This document shows positions 8,205 to 17,769 of a stretch of 64,000 nucleotides of DNA, piece after piece (the stretch's first letter is position 1; every line of letters starts with the position of its first letter). The stretch spans positions 248,001 to 312,000 of the forward strand of contig NZ_JAFFSU010000008.1 in the NCBI RefSeq assembly GCF_017948455.1. The letters run 5' to 3'. The position numbers were made by a program, and so were the translations under genes. Source of the stretch: Streptomyces sp. GESEQ-4. Its GTDB lineage: Bacteria; Actinomycetota; Actinomycetes; Streptomycetales; Streptomycetaceae. Below the pieces are notes generated by a model, which made no database searches, was not told the DNA's origin, and saw only the letters and a list, made by a program, of their open reading frames with translations.

Positions 8205-8270
8205 ATGGCTACGGAAACTCCCCAGGTCGACGCAGCATGTGCCGTCCCCGCCCCGGGCAGTGAACGGTGA
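8205..8270 (+). CDS. Possible 21-residue leader peptide overlapping hpnC
   Basis: ATG 8205 opens a 21-residue frame (starts MATETPQVD, ends PAPGSER) whose TGA overlaps the GTG of hpnC in a GTGA junction. This is the same coupling used between hpnC and hpnD. A GGGAG lies 10 nt upstream. It could set the translation rate of the hopanoid operon. There is no family evidence, and a frame of this size can arise by chance. Confidence 0.3.
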   Translation: MATETPQVDAACAVPAPGSER

Positions 8271-9169
8271 CGGGAACCGGCACCGCGCCGACCGGTGATC
8301 CGGAGCGCGGCACCCTCGACAAGGCCACGGACGAGAACTTCCCCGTGGCCCCGTTCTTCCTGCCCAGGGCCTGGCGCGACGACCTCATGGCCGTGTACGG
8401 CTTCGCCCGCCTCGTCGACGACATCGGCGACGGCGATCTCGCCCCCGGCGGCGCCGACGCCCGGCTGCTCGGCGTGTCCCCCGCCCAGGCCGAGGACCGG
8501 CTGCTGATGCTGGACGCCTTCGAGGCCGACCTTCACCGCGTGTTCGATTCGACGCCGCGTCACCCGCTGCTGCGCCGCCTCCAGTCGACCGTCCGGCGCC
8601 GCGCGCTGAGGCCGGAGCCCTTTCTCGGCCTGATCGCCGCCAACCGCCAGGACCAGCTCGTCTCCCGCTACGAGACCTACGACGACCTCGTTGCGTACTG
8701 CGAACTGTCCGCCAACCCCGTCGGCCGTCTCGTCCTCGCCGTCACCGGCACCGAGACCCCCGAGCGGGTCAGGCGCTCCGACGCGATCTGCACGGCCCTG
8801 CAGATCGTCGAGCATCTCCAGGACGTCGCCGAGGACCTCGGCCGCGACCGCATCTATCTGCCCGCCGCCGACATGAAGCGCTTTCATGTCCAGGAGGCGG
8901 ATCTCGCCGCGAAAACCGCGGGCGCATCGGTGCGCGCCCTGGTTGCATATGAAGCGCAACGCGCCCGCGACCTCCTGAATGAAGGCGCCCCCCTGGTGGG
9001 TAGCGTCCACGGCAGGCTGAAGCTGTTGCTCGCAGGGTTCGTGGCGGGGGGAAGGGCGGCAATCCATGCGATCGCCGCCGCCGAATACGACGTACTTCCC
9101 GGCCCGCCCAAGCCCGGCAGGATCCAGTTGCTGCGTGAGGCGGGCCTGACTCTGCGAGGAGAGGGGTGA
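8267..9169 (+). CDS. hpnC: Hydroxysqualene synthase HpnC
   Basis: The 300-residue protein is of the squalene/phytoene synthase family with both aspartate-rich motifs: DDIGD at residues 51-55 and DVAEDLGRDR near residue 195. In the HpnCDE route, HpnD joins two farnesyl diphosphates to presqualene diphosphate, HpnC converts it to hydroxysqualene, and HpnE reduces this to squalene. It is called HpnC rather than HpnD from its position as first of the two paralogues and the NFPVAPFFLP start. GTG 8267 is the start and the stop overlaps hpnD by 4 nt. It heads an operon of at least ten co-directional hopanoid genes. Confidence 0.92.
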   Translation: MTGTGTAPTGDPERGTLDKATDENFPVAPFFLPRAWRDDLMAVYGFARLVDDIGDGDLAPGGADARLLGVSPAQAEDRLLMLDAFEADLHRVFDSTPRHPLLRRLQSTVRRRALRPEPFLGLIAANRQDQLVSRYETYDDLVAYCELSANPVGRLVLAVTGTETPERVRRSDAICTALQIVEHLQDVAEDLGRDRIYLPAADMKRFHVQEADLAAKTAGASVRALVAYEAQRARDLLNEGAPLVGSVHGRLKLLLAGFVAGGRAAIHAIAAAEYDVLPGPPKPGRIQLLREAGLTLRGEG

Positions 9170-10116
9170 TCCGGACCGTGGACTCTCCCACACACGTGTC
9201 CGCACCGGTACTCGCCGCCTACAGCTACTGCGAGGCCGTCACCGGACAGCAGGCCCGTAACTTCGCCTACGGCATCAGGCTGCTGCCCACGCACAAGCGG
9301 CGCGCGATGTCGGCGCTGTACGCGTTCTCGCGCCGTGTCGACGACATCGGCGACGGCGCGCTGGCACCCGACGTCAAGGTCGCCAGACTCGAGGACACCC
9401 GGGCGCTGCTGACCCGGATCCGCCAGGACGCGGTCGACGAGGACGACACCGACCCGGTGGCGGTCGCCCTGACCCATGCCGCCGAGCAGTTCCCCATCCC
9501 GCTGGGCGGCCTGGACGAACTCATCGACGGCGTGCTGATGGACGTACGCGGCGAGACCTATGAGACCTGGGACGACCTGAAGGTGTACTGCCGCTGTGTG
9601 GCGGGTGCCATCGGGCGGCTCTCGCTCGGGGTGTTCGGTACGGAGCGGGGGGCGCGTGGCGCCGAGCGCGCGCCGGAGTATGCCGACACGCTAGGGCTCG
9701 CGCTTCAGCTCACCAACATCCTGCGGGACGTCCGCGAGGACGCCGAGGGCGGGCGCACCTATCTACCCGCCGACGACCTGGCCAAGTTCGGCTGCTCGGC
9801 CGGGTTCAGCGGGGCGAAACCGCCGGAGGGCGCCGACTTCGCGGGTCTCGTGCACTTCGAAGTGCGTCGGGCCCGCGCCCTTTTCGCCGAGGGCTACCGG
9901 CTGCTCCCCATGCTCGACCGGCGCAGCGGCGCCTGCGTCGCCGCCATGGCCGGCATCTACCGCCGCCTCCTCGACCGCATCGAGCGCGATCCGGAGGCGG
10001 TGCTGCGTGGCCGGGTCTCGCTGCCCGGGCGCGAGAAGGCGTACGTCGCCGTGCGCGGCCTGTCCGGCCTGGACGCGCGGCATGTGACCCGGCGGACCGT
10101 CAGGAGGCGCGCCTGA
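9166..10116 (+). CDS. hpnD: Presqualene diphosphate synthase HpnD
   Basis: The 316-residue squalene/phytoene synthase paralogue has DDIGD at residues 59-63 and DVREDAEGGRTYLP in the second metal-binding helix. It carries the SFARRIL-like region of the family as NFAYGIRLLP. It should condense two farnesyl diphosphates to presqualene diphosphate in the cytosol or at the membrane. The GTG start overlaps the hpnC stop; GTG 9178 is an in-frame alternative. A 136-bp gap follows before hpnE. Confidence 0.92.
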   Translation: MIRTVDSPTHVSAPVLAAYSYCEAVTGQQARNFAYGIRLLPTHKRRAMSALYAFSRRVDDIGDGALAPDVKVARLEDTRALLTRIRQDAVDEDDTDPVAVALTHAAEQFPIPLGGLDELIDGVLMDVRGETYETWDDLKVYCRCVAGAIGRLSLGVFGTERGARGAERAPEYADTLGLALQLTNILRDVREDAEGGRTYLPADDLAKFGCSAGFSGAKPPEGADFAGLVHFEVRRARALFAEGYRLLPMLDRRSGACVAAMAGIYRRLLDRIERDPEAVLRGRVSLPGREKAYVAVRGLSGLDARHVTRRTVRRRA

Positions 10117-10252
10117 TGGACAAAAGGGTCCAAGGTGATGCCGTCGGCGAAAAGCGGCGGGCAACCCTCCGGTGCCGCCCGGCGTCCCTGACTGCGACGG
10201 CCTGCCGTGCACCGTTCAAGCATCGCGGCGGCCGCGCAGGGGGGAGTGCACG

Positions 10253-11668
10253 ATGACCGAGGAGCCGCTCGCGGACATGCCGGGGCCACGCTCCGGGCGG
10301 GACGCCGTCGTGGTCGGTGGTGGGCTCGCCGGGATCACCGCCGCGCTCGCGCTGGCCGACGCCGGAGTGCGCGTCACCCTGCTCGAAGGCCGGCCGCGTC
10401 TGGGCGGGCTCGCCTTCTCCTTCCAGCGCGGCGAGTTGACGGTCGACAACGGACAGCATGTGTATCTGCGCTGCTGCACCGCCTACCGCTGGTTCCTCGA
10501 CCGCATCGAGGGAGCGGCGCTTGCGCCGTTGCAGGATCGTCTCGACGTGCCCGTACTCGATGTCGCCAGGCCCGAGGGGCGGCGGCTCGGCAGGCTGCGG
10601 CGCGACGCGCTGCCCGTGCCCCTGCATCTGGGGCGCAGCCTGGCCACGTATCCGCATCTCTCGCTCGCCGAACGCGCCAAGGTCGGGCGGGCCGCGCTCG
10701 CGCTCAAGGGGCTGGACCTCGCCGATCCGACCCTGGACACGCAGGACTTCGGCAGCTGGCTGACCGCGCACGGTCAGTCGGCGCGTGCCGTCGAGGCCCT
10801 GTGGGACCTGGTCGGGGTCGCCACCCTCAACGCGGTCGCGGGCGACGCCTCGCTGGGGCTCGCCGCGATGGTGTTCAAGACCGGTCTGCTGTCCGACCCG
10901 GGCGCGGCCGACATCGGCTGGGCGCGCGTCCCGCTGGGGGAACTGCATGACCGACTGGCCCGCAAGGCGCTCGACTCCGCGGGCGTGCGTACCGAGGTCC
11001 GTACACGAGTCACCTCCATCTCTACTGACGACAACGGGCGCCTGAGCGTTCAGGTTCCCGGCGAAACGCTTCAGGCCGACGCCGTCGTCCTCGCCGTACC
11101 CCACCGCGAAGCGCACGATCTGCTGCCCGCCGGAGCCCTCGACGCACCGGAACGGCTGCTGGAGATCGGCACCGCGCCGATCCTCAACGTCCATGTCGTG
11201 TACGACCGGAAGGTGCTCCACAAGCCCTTCTTCGCGGCCCTCGGCACCCCGGTGCAGTGGGTCTTCGACCGGACCGACGCCTCCGGGCTGAAGCACGGTC
11301 AGTACCTGGCGCTGTCGCAGTCGGCGGCGCAGGACGAGATCGACGCACCGGTCGCCGAACTGCGCGGGCGCTATGTGCCCGAACTGGAACGACTGTTGCC
11401 GGGCACCCGCGGCGCCGAGGTGACGGACTTCTTCGTGACCAGGGAGCGCACGGCCACGTTCGCTCCCACCCCCGGCGTCGGACGGCTGCGGCCCGGCGCC
11501 CGTACCAAGGCCCCCGGCCTCTACTTGGCCGGAGCGTGGACCGCCACGGGGTGGCCCGCGACCATGGAGAGTGCGGTCCGCAGTGGTGTGAGTGCGGCGG
11601 ACGCCGTGCTGAGCGCCCTGGGGCGGCCCCGCCCCCGCCACCTCTTCGAAGTCGAGGAGGCGGCCTGA
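10253..11668 (+). CDS. hpnE: Hydroxysqualene dehydroxylase HpnE (FAD-dependent)
   Basis: The 471-residue flavoprotein is of the phytoene desaturase/amine oxidase type. It has the dinucleotide-binding VVVGGGLAGITAALAL near residue 20, an acidic residue ending the second strand (LLEGRPRLGG), and the C-terminal FAD-binding YLAGAWTATGWPATMESA. HpnE reduces hydroxysqualene to squalene, the substrate of the cyclase. ATG 10253 follows the strong GGGGGGAG by about 6 nt; a longer in-frame extension upstream lacks family sequence. Its stop overlaps the polyprenyl synthase ATG (TGATG). Confidence 0.92.
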   Translation: MTEEPLADMPGPRSGRDAVVVGGGLAGITAALALADAGVRVTLLEGRPRLGGLAFSFQRGELTVDNGQHVYLRCCTAYRWFLDRIEGAALAPLQDRLDVPVLDVARPEGRRLGRLRRDALPVPLHLGRSLATYPHLSLAERAKVGRAALALKGLDLADPTLDTQDFGSWLTAHGQSARAVEALWDLVGVATLNAVAGDASLGLAAMVFKTGLLSDPGAADIGWARVPLGELHDRLARKALDSAGVRTEVRTRVTSISTDDNGRLSVQVPGETLQADAVVLAVPHREAHDLLPAGALDAPERLLEIGTAPILNVHVVYDRKVLHKPFFAALGTPVQWVFDRTDASGLKHGQYLALSQSAAQDEIDAPVAELRGRYVPELERLLPGTRGAEVTDFFVTRERTATFAPTPGVGRLRPGARTKAPGLYLAGAWTATGWPATMESAVRSGVSAADAVLSALGRPRPRHLFEVEEAA

Positions 11669-12801
11669 TGCTCCATGAGCGCGCGGCAGGTCCCCGCACC
11701 CCCGGTACCGCAACAAGAGGAGAGACTGTGCCCACTGTGCCCCCGGCCTCGATGGCCGCTCGAAGGACCGCGGTGGACGTGACCGCGCTCCTGGAGCGTG
11801 GCCGGTCCCTGGCCACACCGGTACTGCGGGCGGCGATCGACCGCCTGGCCCCTCCCATGGACACTGTTTCCGCCTACCACTTCGGCTGGATCGACGCCCA
11901 GGGCAATCCCGCCGACGGCGATGGCGGCAAGGCCGTACGTCCCGCCCTTGCCGTGCTCTCCGCCGAGGTCACCGGCGCCGGGCCCGAGGCAGGCATTCCC
12001 GGAGCGGTCGCCGTCGAACTGGTCCACAACTTCTCCCTGCTGCACGACGACCTGATGGACGGCGACGAACAGCGCCGGCACCGCGACACCGTCTGGAAGG
12101 TGCACGGCCCCGCCCAGGCGATCCTGGTCGGCGACGCCCTGTTCGCCCTGGCCAACGAGGTCCTGCTGGAGCTCGGTACCGTCGAGGCGGGCCGCGCCAC
12201 CCGCCGCCTTACCAGCGCGACCCGCGCCCTCATCGACGGCCAGGCGCAGGACATCTCCTACGAGCACCGCGACCGCGTCAGCGTCGAGGAGTGCCTGGAG
12301 ATGGAGGGCAACAAGACCGGCGCCCTGCTCGCCTGCGCCAGCTCCATCGGCGCGGTGCTCGGCGGCGCGGACGACCGCACCGCCGACACCCTGGAGAAGT
12401 ACGGCTACCACCTGGGCCTCGCCTTCCAGGCCGTCGACGACCTGCTCGGCATCTGGGGCGACCCGGTCTCCACCGGCAAGCAGACCTGGAGCGATCTGCG
12501 CCAGCGCAAGAAGTCCCTGCCGGTCGTCGCCGCGCTCGCGGCGAGCGGACCGGCCTCCGAGCGGCTCGGCGAGCTCCTCGCCGCCGACGCCAAGAGCAGC
12601 GATTTCGAGAACTTCTCGGAGGAGGAGTTCGCGGCCCGTGCCGCTCTCATCGAGGAGGCGGGCGGGCGGGAGTGGACCGCCGAGGAGGCCCGCCGCCAGC
12701 ACACCATCGCCATCGAAGCCCTCGACGCCATCGAGATGCCCGACCGGGTGCGGGCACAGTTCGCGGCGCTCGCCGACTTCGTCGTCGTACGGAAGAGATG
12801 A
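11668..12801 (+). CDS. Polyprenyl diphosphate synthase (farnesyl/geranylgeranyl type)
   Basis: The 377-residue trans-prenyltransferase has the first aspartate-rich motif DDLMD at residues 127-131 and the second as DDLLGIWGD. It makes the prenyl diphosphate chain by adding isopentenyl diphosphate units. In this context farnesyl diphosphate for HpnD is the expected product, but chain length was not deduced. ATG 11668 overlaps the hpnE stop and has GAGGAGG upstream. GTG 11728, in frame and behind AAGAGGAG, is an equally good start and would remove a low-complexity leader of 20 residues. GGKAVRP replaces the usual GGKRxRP. Confidence 0.9.
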   Translation: MLHERAAGPRTPGTATRGETVPTVPPASMAARRTAVDVTALLERGRSLATPVLRAAIDRLAPPMDTVSAYHFGWIDAQGNPADGDGGKAVRPALAVLSAEVTGAGPEAGIPGAVAVELVHNFSLLHDDLMDGDEQRRHRDTVWKVHGPAQAILVGDALFALANEVLLELGTVEAGRATRRLTSATRALIDGQAQDISYEHRDRVSVEECLEMEGNKTGALLACASSIGAVLGGADDRTADTLEKYGYHLGLAFQAVDDLLGIWGDPVSTGKQTWSDLRQRKKSLPVVAALAASGPASERLGELLAADAKSSDFENFSEEEFAARAALIEEAGGREWTAEEARRQHTIAIEALDAIEMPDRVRAQFAALADFVVVRKR

Positions 12802-12837
12802 TCATTATCGGTCGAACAGCCCTCGCGTAGTCGCCGG

Positions 12838-12864
12838 CCGGTGCTACGGACGCACGAGCACCGG
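12838..12864 (+). promoter_or_regulatory. Intercistronic hairpin before shc
   Basis: CCGGTGCT (12838-12845) and AGCACCGG (12857-12864) form an 8-bp stem with an 11-nt loop in the 116-bp gap between the prenyl synthase and shc. This is one of the larger gaps in the operon. It may act as a partial terminator or an mRNA-stability element. No poly-U follows. Confidence 0.35.
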
Positions 12865-12917
12865 TCGACGGCGGACCCACAGCAGCACGACTCGTACGAC
12901 TGCACGAAGGGGAAGCC

Positions 12918-14909
12918 ATGACAGCGACGACCGACGGAAGCACCGGGGCACTGCGGCCCCGCGCAGCCTCGGCCAGCGAAACACAGACTCACACCCCCGT
13001 GGCGGCCGGGACGCACGAGGCCGCCGTACACGCCATGGGGCGTGCCACCGAGTTCCTGCTCTCCCGGCAGGACACCCAGGGCTGGTGGAAGGGCGACCTC
13101 GAGACGAACGTCACGATGGACGCCGAGGACCTGCTGCTGCGCCAGTTCCTGGGGATCCGCGACGAGGCCACCACCCGTGCCGCCGCCCTGTTCATCCGCG
13201 GCGAGCAGCGCGAGGACGGCACCTGGGCCACCTTCTACGGCGGACCCGGCGAACTCTCCACCACCATCGAGGCGTACGTCGCCCTGCGGCTGGCCGGCGA
13301 CGCGCCTGACGCGCCGCACATGGCGAAGGCCTCGGCCTGGATCCGCGAGCGGGGCGGTATCGCGGCCGCCCGGGTCTTCACCCGCATCTGGCTGGCGCTG
13401 TTCGGCTGGTGGAAATGGGAGGACCTGCCCGAACTCCCGCCGGAACTCATCTACTTCCCGAAGTGGTTCCCGCTCAACATCTACGACTTCGGCTGCTGGG
13501 CCCGGCAGACCATCGTCCCGCTGACGATCGTCTCCGCGAAGCGCCCGGTGCGGCCAGCGCCCTTCCCGCTCGACGAACTGCACACCGACCCGCGCAACCC
13601 GAATCCCGTCAAGCCGCCGGCCCCCGCGGCGAGTTGGGACGGCGCCTTCGAACGGCTCGACAAGGCGCTGCACCAGTACCGCAAGGTCGCCCCGCGCGCT
13701 CTGCGCCGGGCGGCGATGAACTCCGCCGCCCGCTGGATCATCGAGCGGCAGGAGAACGACGGCTGCTGGGGCGGCATCCAGCCGCCCGCCGTGTACTCGG
13801 TCATCGCCCTGTACCTGCTCGGCTACGACCTCGAACACCCCGTGATGCGCGAGGGGCTGGCGTCGCTGGACCGTTTCACCGTCTGGCGCGAGGACGGGGC
13901 GCGGATGATCGAGGCCTGCCAGTCCCCGGTGTGGGACACCTGCCTCGCGGCCATCGCGCTCGCCGACGCGGGGGTCCCCGCCGACCACCCGCAGTTGGTG
14001 AAGGCCGCCGACTGGATGCTCGGCGAGCAGATCGTGCGGCCCGGCGACTGGTCGGTCCGCAGACCCCAACTGCCGCCCGGTGGCTGGGCGTTCGAGTTCC
14101 ACAACGACAACTACCCCGACATCGACGACACCGCCGAGGTCGTCCTCGCGCTGCGCCGGATCCGGCACCACGACCCGGAGCGGGTGGAGAAGGCGATCGG
14201 GCGCGGGGTGCGCTGGAACCTCGGGATGCAGTCGAAGAACGGCGCCTGGGGGGCCTTCGACGTCGACAACACCAGCATGTTCCCCAACAAGCTGCCGTTC
14301 TGCGACTTCGGCGAGGTCATCGACCCGCCGTCCGCGGACGTCACCGCCCACGTGGTGGAGATGCTGGCGGTCGAGGGCTACGCCCATGACCCGCGCACCC
14401 GGCGCGGCATCGAGTGGCTGCTCGCCGAACAGGAGCCGGACGGCTCGTGGTTCGGGCGCTGGGGCGTCAACTACATCTACGGTACGGGGTCCGTGCTACC
14501 CGCGCTGACCGCCGCCGGACTGCCCGGCTCGCACCCGGCGATCCGCCGGGCCGTCGGCTGGCTGGAGTCCGTACAGAACGACGACGGCGGCTGGGGCGAG
14601 GACCTGCGCTCCTACTACGACGTGAAGAAGTGGAGCGGCAAGGGCGCCTCCACCGCCTCGCAGACGGCATGGGCGCTGCTGGCCCTGCTCGCGGCCGGCG
14701 AGAAGGACTCCAAGGCCGTCGAGCGCGCCATCGAGTGGCTCGCGAGCACACAGCGCGAGGACGGCTCCTGGGACGAGCCGTACTTCACGGGGACCGGCTT
14801 CCCGTGGGACTTCTCGATCAACTACCACCTCTACCGGCAGGTCTTCCCGCTCACCGCGCTCGGCCGGTACGTCCACGGAGAACCGTTCTCCAAGGCCGAG
14901 GCGGGCTGA
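12918..14909 (+). CDS. shc: Squalene-hopene cyclase
   Basis: The 663-residue class II triterpene cyclase has the catalytic DxDD as D401-I402-D403-D404, with the central aspartate protonating squalene. Several QW repeats are visible (for example QDTQGWW, QREDGTW, QENDGCWGG, QNDDGGWGE and QREDGSW). It cyclises squalene to hopene/hopanol at the cytoplasmic membrane, and the length is normal for the family (630-680). ATG 12918 follows GAAGGGGAAG. The stop overlaps hpnG (TGATG). Confidence 0.97.
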   Translation: MTATTDGSTGALRPRAASASETQTHTPVAAGTHEAAVHAMGRATEFLLSRQDTQGWWKGDLETNVTMDAEDLLLRQFLGIRDEATTRAAALFIRGEQREDGTWATFYGGPGELSTTIEAYVALRLAGDAPDAPHMAKASAWIRERGGIAAARVFTRIWLALFGWWKWEDLPELPPELIYFPKWFPLNIYDFGCWARQTIVPLTIVSAKRPVRPAPFPLDELHTDPRNPNPVKPPAPAASWDGAFERLDKALHQYRKVAPRALRRAAMNSAARWIIERQENDGCWGGIQPPAVYSVIALYLLGYDLEHPVMREGLASLDRFTVWREDGARMIEACQSPVWDTCLAAIALADAGVPADHPQLVKAADWMLGEQIVRPGDWSVRRPQLPPGGWAFEFHNDNYPDIDDTAEVVLALRRIRHHDPERVEKAIGRGVRWNLGMQSKNGAWGAFDVDNTSMFPNKLPFCDFGEVIDPPSADVTAHVVEMLAVEGYAHDPRTRRGIEWLLAEQEPDGSWFGRWGVNYIYGTGSVLPALTAAGLPGSHPAIRRAVGWLESVQNDDGGWGEDLRSYYDVKKWSGKGASTASQTAWALLALLAAGEKDSKAVERAIEWLASTQREDGSWDEPYFTGTGFPWDFSINYHLYRQVFPLTALGRYVHGEPFSKAEAG

Positions 14910-15550
14910 TGAGCACCCAGCCCGTCTCCGTCCCGCTGCTGATCGCCTGCGCGCTCGGCATCGAGCACTTCGCCCTGCGCCTGGGCGATCGTGGCGGCGC
15001 GGGCGGGCCGGTCACCGTCCTGCGTACCGGTATGGGGCCCAAGGCGGCGGAGCGATCCGTCTCCCGGGTGCTGGCCGACCCGGCGTTCGGCGAGGCGGCC
15101 GTGGTCGCGACCGGTTTCTGTGCGGGGCTCGCCCCGGGCATGCACCCCGGCGACCTGGTCGTCGCCGAGGAGACCCGGGACCCGGACGGAACCGTTCCGT
15201 GCGTCGGGACCGACCTACTCGTCAAGGAGCTGGTGCGTGCCGCACCCGGCCGCACCGTCCACACCGGGCCGCTCACCGGCTCCGACCATGTCGTACGCGG
15301 TCAGGAGCGGTCCGATCTCCTCGCGACCGGCGCGATCGCGGTCGACATGGAGTCCGCGGCCACGCTCCTGAGCGCCGTACGCACGGGCCCACGCCCGGTT
15401 GCGGCCGTCCGGGTGGTCGTGGACGCTCCAGAACATGAACTCGTCCGGATCGGCACATTGCGCGGAGGAATATCAGCGTTCCGCGTATTGCGTTCCGTTC
15501 TTCCTGCTTTCTACGAATGGCACCGTTCCTTGCTGCTCCCCCGGAGGTGA
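14909..15550 (+). CDS. hpnG: Phosphorylase HpnG (adenosylhopane nucleoside phosphorylase)
   Basis: The 213-residue protein shows the PNP/UDP family core: an N-terminal LLIACALGIEHFAL strand, a glycine-rich TGFCAGLAPGMHPGDLVVAEE segment (split: TGFCAGLAPG and GDLVVAEE) and the ribose-binding AVDMESAA. HpnG cleaves adenine from adenosylhopane to give (phospho)ribosylhopane during C35 hopanoid side-chain formation. It overlaps the shc stop, and HpnH begins 6 nt after its stop. Confidence 0.85.
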   Translation: MSTQPVSVPLLIACALGIEHFALRLGDRGGAGGPVTVLRTGMGPKAAERSVSRVLADPAFGEAAVVATGFCAGLAPGMHPGDLVVAEETRDPDGTVPCVGTDLLVKELVRAAPGRTVHTGPLTGSDHVVRGQERSDLLATGAIAVDMESAATLLSAVRTGPRPVAAVRVVVDAPEHELVRIGTLRGGISAFRVLRSVLPAFYEWHRSLLLPRR

Positions 15551-15555
15551 GCCAG

Positions 15556-16578
15556 ATGGCCATGCCGCTGCGCCAGTCCATCAAGGTCGCTACGTACTTG
15601 GCTGAACAGAAGCTCCGCAGGCGGGACAAGTTTCCGCTCATCGTCGAGTTGGAACCGCTCTACGCCTGCAATCTCAAGTGCGAGGGCTGCGGCAAGATCC
15701 AGCACCCGGCGGGCGTGCTCAAGCAGCGCATGCCGGTTGCCCAGGCTGTGGGAGCGGTGCTCGAGTCCGGTGCCCCCATGGTGTCGATCGCCGGCGGGGA
15801 ACCCCTGATGCACCCCAAGATCGATGAGATCGTGCGCCAGTTGGTGGCGAGGAAGAAGTACGTCTTCCTGTGCACCAACGCCATGCTGCTGCGCAAGAAG
15901 ATGGACAAGTTCAAGCCCTCCCCGTACTTCGCCTTCGCGGTGCACATCGACGGGCTGCGTGAGCGGCACGACGAGTCCGTGGCGAAGGAGGGGGTGTTCG
16001 ACGAGGCCGTGGAGGCGATCAAGGAGGCCAAGAAGCGCGGCTTCCGGGTCACCACCAACTCGACCTTCTTCAACACCGACACCCCGCAGACCGTCATCGA
16101 GGTGCTCAACTACCTCAACGACGACCTCAAGGTCGACGAGATGATGATCTCGCCCGCCTACGCCTACGAGAAGGCCCCCGACCAGGAGCACTTCCTGGGC
16201 GTGGAGCAGACCCGTGAGCTGTTCAAGAAGGCCTTCGCCGGCGGCAACCGGCGCAAGTGGCGGCTCAACCACTCCCCGCTCTTCCTGGACTTCCTGGAAG
16301 GCAAGGTCGACTTCCCGTGCACCGCCTGGGCGATCCCGAACTACTCCCTCTTCGGCTGGCAGCGCCCCTGCTACCTGATGAGCGACGGGTACGTGACCAC
16401 GTACCGGGAGCTGATCGAGGACACCGACTGGGACAAGTACGGCCGCGGCAAGGACCCGCGCTGCGCCAACTGCATGGCGCACTGCGGCTACGAGCCGACC
16501 GCCGTCATGGCCACCATGGGCTCCCTCAAGGAGTCCCTGCGGGCGATGCGCGAGACCGTCGCCGGAAACCGCGAGTGA
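15556..16578 (+). CDS. hpnH: Adenosyl-hopene transferase HpnH (radical SAM)
   Basis: The 340-residue radical SAM enzyme carries the 4Fe-4S motif CNLKCEGC (C38, C42, C45) and the SAM-binding GGEP (ISAGGEP-like IAGGEP). A C-terminal cysteine group, [10 protein letters not shown], is present, as in HpnH proteins. HpnH joins the 5'-deoxyadenosyl group to the hopene side chain, giving adenosylhopane. ATG 15556 sits 6 nt after GGAGGTGA, a near-perfect ribosome-binding site that overlaps the hpnG stop; a start 39 nt earlier would overlap hpnG. Confidence 0.95.
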   Translation: MAMPLRQSIKVATYLAEQKLRRRDKFPLIVELEPLYACNLKCEGCGKIQHPAGVLKQRMPVAQAVGAVLESGAPMVSIAGGEPLMHPKIDEIVRQLVARKKYVFLCTNAMLLRKKMDKFKPSPYFAFAVHIDGLRERHDESVAKEGVFDEAVEAIKEAKKRGFRVTTNSTFFNTDTPQTVIEVLNYLNDDLKVDEMMISPAYAYEKAPDQEHFLGVEQTRELFKKAFAGGNRRKWRLNHSPLFLDFLEGKVDFPCTAWAIPNYSLFGWQRPCYLMSDGYVTTYRELIEDTDWDKYGRGKDPRCANCMAHCGYEPTAVMATMGSLKESLRAMRETVAGNRE

Positions 16579-16582
16579 CACC

Positions 16583-17740
16583 ATGACCGCCATTTCCTTG
16601 GGCGTCCCCGAGGTACCGGTCCGGCCGATCGCGGAGCGCCGTGTCTCACGGCGGATCCAGGTCGGGCCGGTGGCGGTCGGGGGCGGGGCCCCGGTGTCGG
16701 TGCAGTCGATGACGACGACGCGTACGTCGGACATCGGCGCCACGCTCCAGCAGATCGCCGAGCTCACGGCGTCCGGCTGCCAGATCGTGCGCGTCGCCTG
16801 TCCCACGCAGGACGACGCGGACGCCCTCGCCACCATCGCCCGCAAGTCGCAGATCCCGGTGATCGCGGACATCCACTTCCAGCCGAAGTACGTCTTCGCC
16901 GCGATCGAGGCCGGCTGCGCGGCCGTACGCGTCAATCCCGGCAACATCAAGCAGTTCGACGACAAGGTGAAGGAGATCGCGCGGGCCGCCAAGGATCACG
17001 GCACGCCGATCCGTATCGGCGTGAACGCGGGCTCTCTCGACCGGCGGCTGCTGGAGAAGTACGGCAAGGCGACGCCGGAGGCGCTGGTGGAGAGCGCCTT
17101 GTGGGAGGCGTCGCTGTTCGAGGAGCACGGCTTCAGGGACATCAAGATCTCGGTGAAGCACAACGACCCGGTGGTGATGGTCAACGCCTACCGACTGCTG
17201 GCCGAACAGTGCGACTATCCACTGCACTTGGGTGTCACCGAGGCCGGTCCCGCCTTCCAGGGGACGATCAAGTCTGCCGTGGCCTTCGGGGCGCTGCTGT
17301 CGCGGGGGATCGGTGACACCATCCGCGTGTCCCTGAGCGCTCCGCCCGCCGAGGAGGTCAAGGTCGGCATCCAGATCCTGGAGTCGCTGGGACTCAGGCA
17401 GCGGCGGCTGGAGATCGTGTCGTGTCCGTCCTGCGGGCGCGCCCAGGTCGACGTGTACAAGCTGGCCGACGAGGTCACGGCAGGTCTGGAGGGCATGGAA
17501 GTGCCCCTGCGAGTGGCCGTGATGGGGTGTGTGGTCAACGGTCCCGGTGAGGCGCGGGAGGCGGACCTGGGGGTCGCCTCCGGCAACGGCAAGGGGCAGA
17601 TCTTCGTCAAGGGCGAGGTCATCAAGACCGTGCCCGAGTCGAAGATCGTGGAGACCCTCATCGACGAGGCGATGAAGATCGCCGAACAGATGGAGCAGGA
17701 CGGCGTCGCGTCGGGGGAGCCGGCCGTCACCGTGAGCTGA
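16583..17740 (+). CDS. ispG: 4-hydroxy-3-methylbut-2-en-1-yl diphosphate synthase (flavodoxin)
   Basis: The 385-residue GcpE/IspG enzyme has TIM-barrel N-terminal sequences ([30 protein letters not shown]) and the C-terminal 4Fe-4S ligands C281, C284 and C316 (SCPSCGR and [10 protein letters not shown]). It converts methylerythritol cyclodiphosphate to HMBPP, the penultimate MEP-pathway step. Streptomyces normally keeps another ispG elsewhere, so this copy probably supplies the hopanoid operon; that is inference. It starts 5 nt after the hpnH stop. Confidence 0.97.
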   Translation: MTAISLGVPEVPVRPIAERRVSRRIQVGPVAVGGGAPVSVQSMTTTRTSDIGATLQQIAELTASGCQIVRVACPTQDDADALATIARKSQIPVIADIHFQPKYVFAAIEAGCAAVRVNPGNIKQFDDKVKEIARAAKDHGTPIRIGVNAGSLDRRLLEKYGKATPEALVESALWEASLFEEHGFRDIKISVKHNDPVVMVNAYRLLAEQCDYPLHLGVTEAGPAFQGTIKSAVAFGALLSRGIGDTIRVSLSAPPAEEVKVGIQILESLGLRQRRLEIVSCPSCGRAQVDVYKLADEVTAGLEGMEVPLRVAVMGCVVNGPGEAREADLGVASGNGKGQIFVKGEVIKTVPESKIVETLIDEAMKIAEQMEQDGVASGEPAVTVS

Positions 17741-17769
17741 ACAGCACGGACCGAAGGGGGCCCGCGAAC

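Noticed and set aside
10117-10252. A SAM-riboswitch-like fragment (GGCAACCCTCC then GGTGCC) before hpnE
   Set aside because: Only the short local match is present. The P1 helix, the GAGGGA-type internal loop and the pseudoknot partner are not visible, and hpnE has no link to methionine.
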